Source: Glandiceps talaboti
Taxonomy: Eukaryota; Hemichordata; Enteropneusta; Spengelidae
DNA: 64,000 nucleotides
Assembly (NCBI RefSeq): GCF_964340395.1
Contig: NC_135564.1
Span: 18,336,931 to 18,400,930 of the forward strand
Reading direction: 5' to 3'
Under the pieces are notes generated by a model. The model did no database searches. It had not been told where the DNA came from and saw nothing but the letters and a program-made list of their open reading frames with translations. A program made the translations under genes and the position numbers. How positions within the stretch are numbered: the stretch's first letter is position 1; every line of letters starts with the position of its first letter. Shown here piece after piece: positions 60,405 to 64,000 of the stretch.

Positions 60405-61220
60405 TTATTGACAAGGCATCAAGTATCCAGTTGATTTGTCAATATCAGAGGTAGCAACACTGAGGTCTTGTACAACGGCCAGTTTGCCACCTGAAGTAAA
60501 TTGACTATAGCTGATGTTGGTAAGTTTATCCATGTCAACATTCACACACTGATAGGGATCTTCGTGATCAAAAGTCTCTAGACCAGCCAGTTCACCATCT
60601 GGAAGAATCTGAAGGTACTCTATGGTCACTGTATTATAGTGTGAAGTGTTACCATTAGTCATCTCAAGATATTCTGACACAAATCCTCTTCGACAGCCAA
60701 TTGGGAGGTCTTCTCCCATTCCAAAAACACTGTCGTTATAGTAACTTGTTGAAGAACCTGAGAATCCTGAATCAGGGCCTGGGGTCAAAGGTGACCTTCC
60801 ATTCACATTTACATACTGCCTCAGACCATGTTTACTCATAGGATGGTCCTTTTGATGTGTTGGTGATCGTAAACTAATTGCTGAATCGGGGCTCAGAACA
60901 GATGGTAACCTGCCATCAATATTAATATTTTCTGCTGGAATCTGTACTGCCAATGGTTGTTTACTAGATGACTGAAAAGTCCGAGTGAGAAAGGAGAAAA
61001 TGTCATCATCATCTTCATCCTCGTAAATAGGTGCCTGGCATTCTTCATTCAGTCTGCTTTCAGATGTCTGTGGGACATAACCTACACCACCAGCCTGTCC
61101 ATCTTGTTGGTGACCTATGACCCCATTGATTGTTTGTTTGATCTTCGTTTGGTTCTCCAATAAATCATACTCCTCTTCATAGTTGAATGAATTTAGAGTC
61201 ACTCTGTACTTGCTGTTACG
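60405..61220 (-). CDS. Cytokine-receptor-like protein, cytoplasmic exon
   Basis: The exon begins after ATTTTAATGACAG with CGT, in phase 0 with the transmembrane exon, and has 271 codons before TAA. It has no kinase or other folded domain, but is a tyrosine-rich tail. It contains an acidic dileucine EEYDLL at exon residues 16-21, YVPQ (48-51, YxxQ STAT motif), a strongly acidic YEDEDDDDIF, QYVNV (YxNx, Grb2 type), DSGFS (60773-60759), EYLEM (YxxM, PI3-kinase p85 type, 60671-60660), IEYLQI (ITIM-like) and GYLMP. Such tails dock SH2 proteins after JAK phosphorylation in class I cytokine receptors of the gp130/LIFR and Domeless type. Gene identity is inferred from architecture, not from a sequence search. 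Starting the protein inside this exon would be wrong, since the frame continues upstream by splicing. Confidence 0.78.
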   Translation of the reverse strand, partial: RNSKYRVTLNSFNYEEEYDLLENQTKIKQTINGVIGHQQDGQAGGVGYVPQTSESRLNEECQAPIYEDEDDDDIFSFLTRTFQSSSKQPLAVQIPAENINIDGRLPSVLSPDSAISLRSPTHQKDHPMSKHGLRQYVNVNGRSPLTPGPDSGFSGSSTSYYNDSVFGMGEDLPIGCRRGFVSEYLEMTNGNTSHYNTVTIEYLQILPDGELAGLETFDHEDPYQCVNVDMDKLTNISYSQFTSGGKLAVVQDLSVATSDIDKSTGYLMPCQ

Positions 61221-62125
61221 CTGTCATTAAAATGAATTTTAAAAATTATGTTAATTTGCATTGTGGTTCTGGGTACACAGGTTTGTAAACAACTTTGAAT
61301 CAGTTAACTTGACAATTTTTGTTTGTCAACAAATTTCGAACTTGTGGAATGTTGATAGGGTTTTGTGACAACACAAACATATATGTTAAGTTAAGCACTG
61401 CTAAGTCAAAAACAGAACAATAATGATGTTCTAGTTACAGCAACCAAGGCCTTCGCATTGATTAAATTTTATCCAAAAGTAACATAATATAATTTCAGGA
61501 TGGCCCGTAACATAACAGCACCCCATGACACGTGAATGTAAATGTAATACCCCCGAGTACCCACACTATAACTCCCCGTACCAAACTAGTATATATAATC
61601 TCCGTCTACAGTAGATCTATTTTCGTCTACAGTACACGAAAAACCTTCATCTATATTCGGTCTACTTTTGTGCATATATAATCAGCTCTTGTAGATGAAA
61701 TGTGGATGAGTGTAGATGAAATGTAGACGAAATGTAGATGAGCGGAGATGAAATGTAGGTGAGCATTGATTAGACATGCCGACTCAATACAAATAGAAGC
61801 AAACTATGAGTAATGTCTCCACTGATTCAGAAGCCTTAAGTCTCAGAATCCATTTTAAATTCACTCAAAACATTGCCTATACCAGACTCCAATGACTTTA
61901 ATACTAACAATGTAAACTGTACTACATACTTGCATTTTATTTGCACTTGTGAAAAGACTGAATATCTGAGTAAGTGTTATGTTGTGCTTATTAAACCACC
62001 AATATTGTAGCTAGTATAATATAAAACGGTTGTGATACACCTATTCTCTGACATAATAAAGAAGTAGTGTATTAAATTTCTATAGTATGGGCAATATGTT
62101 TGTGACAGACTGACAGTCCTCTCAC
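61221..62125 (-). other. Receptor intron, phase 0
   Basis: GTGAGAGG donor at 62125 and TTTTAATGACAG acceptor at 61221. It contains a minisatellite of TGTAGATGAAA-type units at about 61690-61765, with related inverted phrases (TCGTCTACAG) at 61600-61640. Confidence 0.75.
61690..61765. repeat. GTAGATGAAAT minisatellite in the receptor intron
   Basis: Five to six imperfect 11-17 bp units of TGTAGATGAAATG. Confidence 0.7.
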
Positions 62126-62262
62126 CTTTGGTAGTTTAACATCAGGTACTGGCTTGGCTAAATCAGACTTCTTGTACTTTCTGTAGACACACACAGCAAG
62201 GATGACAAAACAAACAGGTGTGATGGCCAGCACTGTTGTCAAGGCTGTTAGGAATACCGCAT
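62126..62262 (-). CDS. Cytokine-receptor-like protein, transmembrane and Box1-like exon
   Basis: The exon is 137 nt, between a CTTCAACAG acceptor and an AAG-GTGAGAG donor. It completes an Asp codon from the previous exon and reads AVFLTALTTVLAITPVCFVI followed by LAVCVYRKYKK. This is a single hydrophobic helix of about 24 residues with a basic stop-transfer segment, giving a type I membrane protein. AKPVPDVKLPK follows directly and resembles the proline-rich Box1 by which class I cytokine receptors hold JAK kinases (xVPDP in gp130). The Trp of vertebrate Box1 is absent. Phases on both sides fit exactly, which strongly supports the gene model. Confidence 0.82.
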
Positions 62263-62625
62263 CTGTTGAAGGAGGGTATTATAGACCAGATTAAATACAT
62301 TAAATAAATTAAATTACATTCATGTGAACTCGTTAGTGCTTGCCAGGTGTAGTTAAAATTGAGTCAGAGATTGATATGATGAACGCATGCATGCACACAC
62401 ACGCTCGAACATGGGTCATTCCTATAGCCTCTAACCCGCTCAGGCCGACATACTCGCTCTCTACAAATGTTTGGCATTACAAATTTGTGCTATCCTCACC
62501 CCACTATTGCCATTCCATAGTAAAGAAAGAATGTGACAATTAGCAGCCCCCCCCCCCCCTTCACTTCACTGTCAAGGCCTGAAGCAATTATGTTACTTTG
62601 ACATTGAAATATTAACAATTCTCAC
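62263..62625 (-). other. Receptor intron, phase 1
   Basis: GTGAGAATT donor at 62625 and ACCCTCCTTCAACAG acceptor. The intron contains a poly-C run near 62548 (plus strand). Confidence 0.75.
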
Positions 62626-62955
62626 CTGGTGAATTATGACACAGGGTCAAAGGTTCTGATAGTCCACTTATTTCACTCTGTAAAATGTCACCATTGACTT
62701 CAATCTGCGCCTTTAATGCAAACTCGTACTTCTGAGCACCATCATCATTGCACTTAATGGGGAGGACAGTTCGCCCCGCTTCTGGGTACACCCCAATGTT
62801 CTGTGTGGTCCAAGCATTCTCATCTACTTTCTTATAGAAGACAATGTAATTTATACGTTCTGAAGGTCCATTAGCATGGCTTGGTACATTAAAGCTGAGA
62901 ATTACAGATTGAGATGTCTTTGCCACTACTTTTAGAGATTGTGGAGTACCAGGTG
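62626..62955 (-). CDS. Cytokine-receptor-like protein, membrane-proximal fibronectin III exon
   Basis: The exon is 330 nt, after a TGTTTTTTTCAG acceptor and before a CCAG-GTGAGA donor. It encodes one fibronectin type III domain: PGTPQSLKVVAKTSQSVILS (strands A-B), an NG-containing B-C turn, INYIVFYKK (strand C), W at the C-C' turn, and KYEFALKAQIEVNG (strands F-G). A short linker to the membrane ends CHNSP. One phase-1 exon per FnIII domain is the usual animal arrangement. No WSXWS motif is present; that signature belongs to the cytokine-binding module, and membrane-proximal FnIII domains of gp130-type receptors lack it. The ligand-binding part must lie upstream, past the right edge of the window. 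Confidence 0.82.
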
Positions 62956-64000
62956 CTGAAAAAAACACAATGAAAACATTCAATTTTTTATCAGGATAGA
63001 GATGTTTGAGAGATTATCAACTGATGCACAGATTTATGATTTGCAAGCAATGGCATATTTACAACATATGACCTTGAAAGTGAAGGTCAACGTCAAAGGT
63101 TTATTCTTGAGATACAACACTGTAACACTTGTAGATACTCATTGAGTCCCTATATGTCATGGTTCATATGAATGTCTAAAAACTGTGCATCTAATAGACA
63201 AATATTGCTTCATTAAGCCAAATTTTATCAAAAATTTTAAAGACAATAGTACACGTGTCAGTAACCATTTTAGGATAATTGAGGGGAAAATGGCAAAGTA
63301 TTTTAGGGAAATATTTTTTGACTGCATTGAGTACATGATGTGCTAGAAATGACATGATTTTACACAATTCAAACCAATTTTTTAATCAGTAACTGCAGAT
63401 GATTTTGACATTTTTCCTTGAAGGTCAAGTCTAGTTTGATTTCGCTTTCATGTGGTTTGTGCCCTGAAACAATTTCCACTGTCCTATAACTGCCCAGTGT
63501 ACATGTACTATTGATTTAGTTTGGAACTTTTTCCAGTTTGCTGTTGACTTAATTTCCTGGAACATAGAATGTGTCCAGGAGTTCACACCTAGGTTTTAAT
63601 ACTGAGGAATATTGATGTCTGGTTTATGACCATCATCATGATGACTTTCATTCTGACAATAAAATTACTAATGTCCAGTTTTTGCCTGGTGATTGGTACA
63701 CTTTAATTGTAATAAAATTGCAATGTCTAATTTTTGCCAGTGGCTGATATACTTTAATTGTCCTTAAATTCTAATCTTTGGCTTTTGTCTGGTCACTGAC
63801 CGGTAATATTTAACTGTGTTCTGAAATGCTGACATCCAGTTTTTACCTGGTTACAGTGAACTCTATCTCAGATCAAATTCACCCTGTTTTTGCCATGATT
63901 TTTGCCATAGTTTGATCGAGTTATCTCCCATGATGCAACATGACCTAAGCATATGACTTGCCAGCTGCAATATGATTGGCTGATTTTAAGAGTACAACCA
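62956..64000 (-). other. Receptor intron continuing past the window
   Basis: No further exon-like frame on the minus strand before the edge. Contains a degenerate tandem repeat at about 63610-63860. Confidence 0.6.
63610..63860. repeat. Degenerate tandem repeat, about 50-60 bp period
   Basis: AATGTCCAGTTTTTGCCTGG at 63670 recurs in altered form at about 63722, 63771 and 63831, with CACTTTAATTGT-like spacers. Indels make the period irregular. Confidence 0.65.

Overview
This is a stretch of animal nuclear genome, not a prokaryotic one. It is AT-rich and full of microsatellites. Only two genes are convincing, and both are split by introns with GT/AG boundaries. The rest is introns, intergenic DNA and decayed transposons. 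An elevenin-like peptide precursor and a tyrosine-rich, gp130-type receptor suggest a marine invertebrate bilaterian. The peptide points weakly to a lophotrochozoan such as a brachiopod, phoronid or mollusc, but the sequence alone does not fix the species.

Layout. From 1 to about 25.8 kb I see no gene. This part holds microsatellites, an AT-rich dispersed repeat, several terminal-inverted-repeat (TIR) or foldback elements, an interstitial telomere-like array and a tRNA-derived SINE head. A small secreted-peptide gene lies at 25.84-38.15 kb on the plus strand: a CCAAT/octamer/octamer/TATA promoter, a non-coding first exon, a 142-nt coding exon with the signal peptide and a two-cysteine peptide, a 10.5-kb intron full of microsatellites, a 143-nt final coding exon and an AATAAA signal. 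From 38.2 to 58.9 kb lie more repeats: a 1.7-kb TIR-bounded unit, a foldback element, three neighbouring pentanucleotide arrays, a broken LINE with reverse-transcriptase motifs at 50.9-52.95 kb, and a second LINE scrap near 55 kb.

The 3' end of a single-pass receptor gene runs on the minus strand from the right edge to about 59.9 kb. It has a fibronectin type III exon, a transmembrane/Box1-like exon and a long cytoplasmic exon with many tyrosine motifs. Its N-terminal exons are outside the window. A single in-frame TAA at 60407-60405 splits the tail, and the same frame then stays open for 173 more codons carrying the same kind of motif.

The most interesting observations are the receptor tail and its stop codon, the disulfide-type peptide precursor with its promoter, and several small element families, notably one that carries a microsatellite just inside an ACCTCCCGTAAGGGGA terminal repeat. 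Nothing suggests the two genes work together; they are neighbours only at a distance of about 22 kb.
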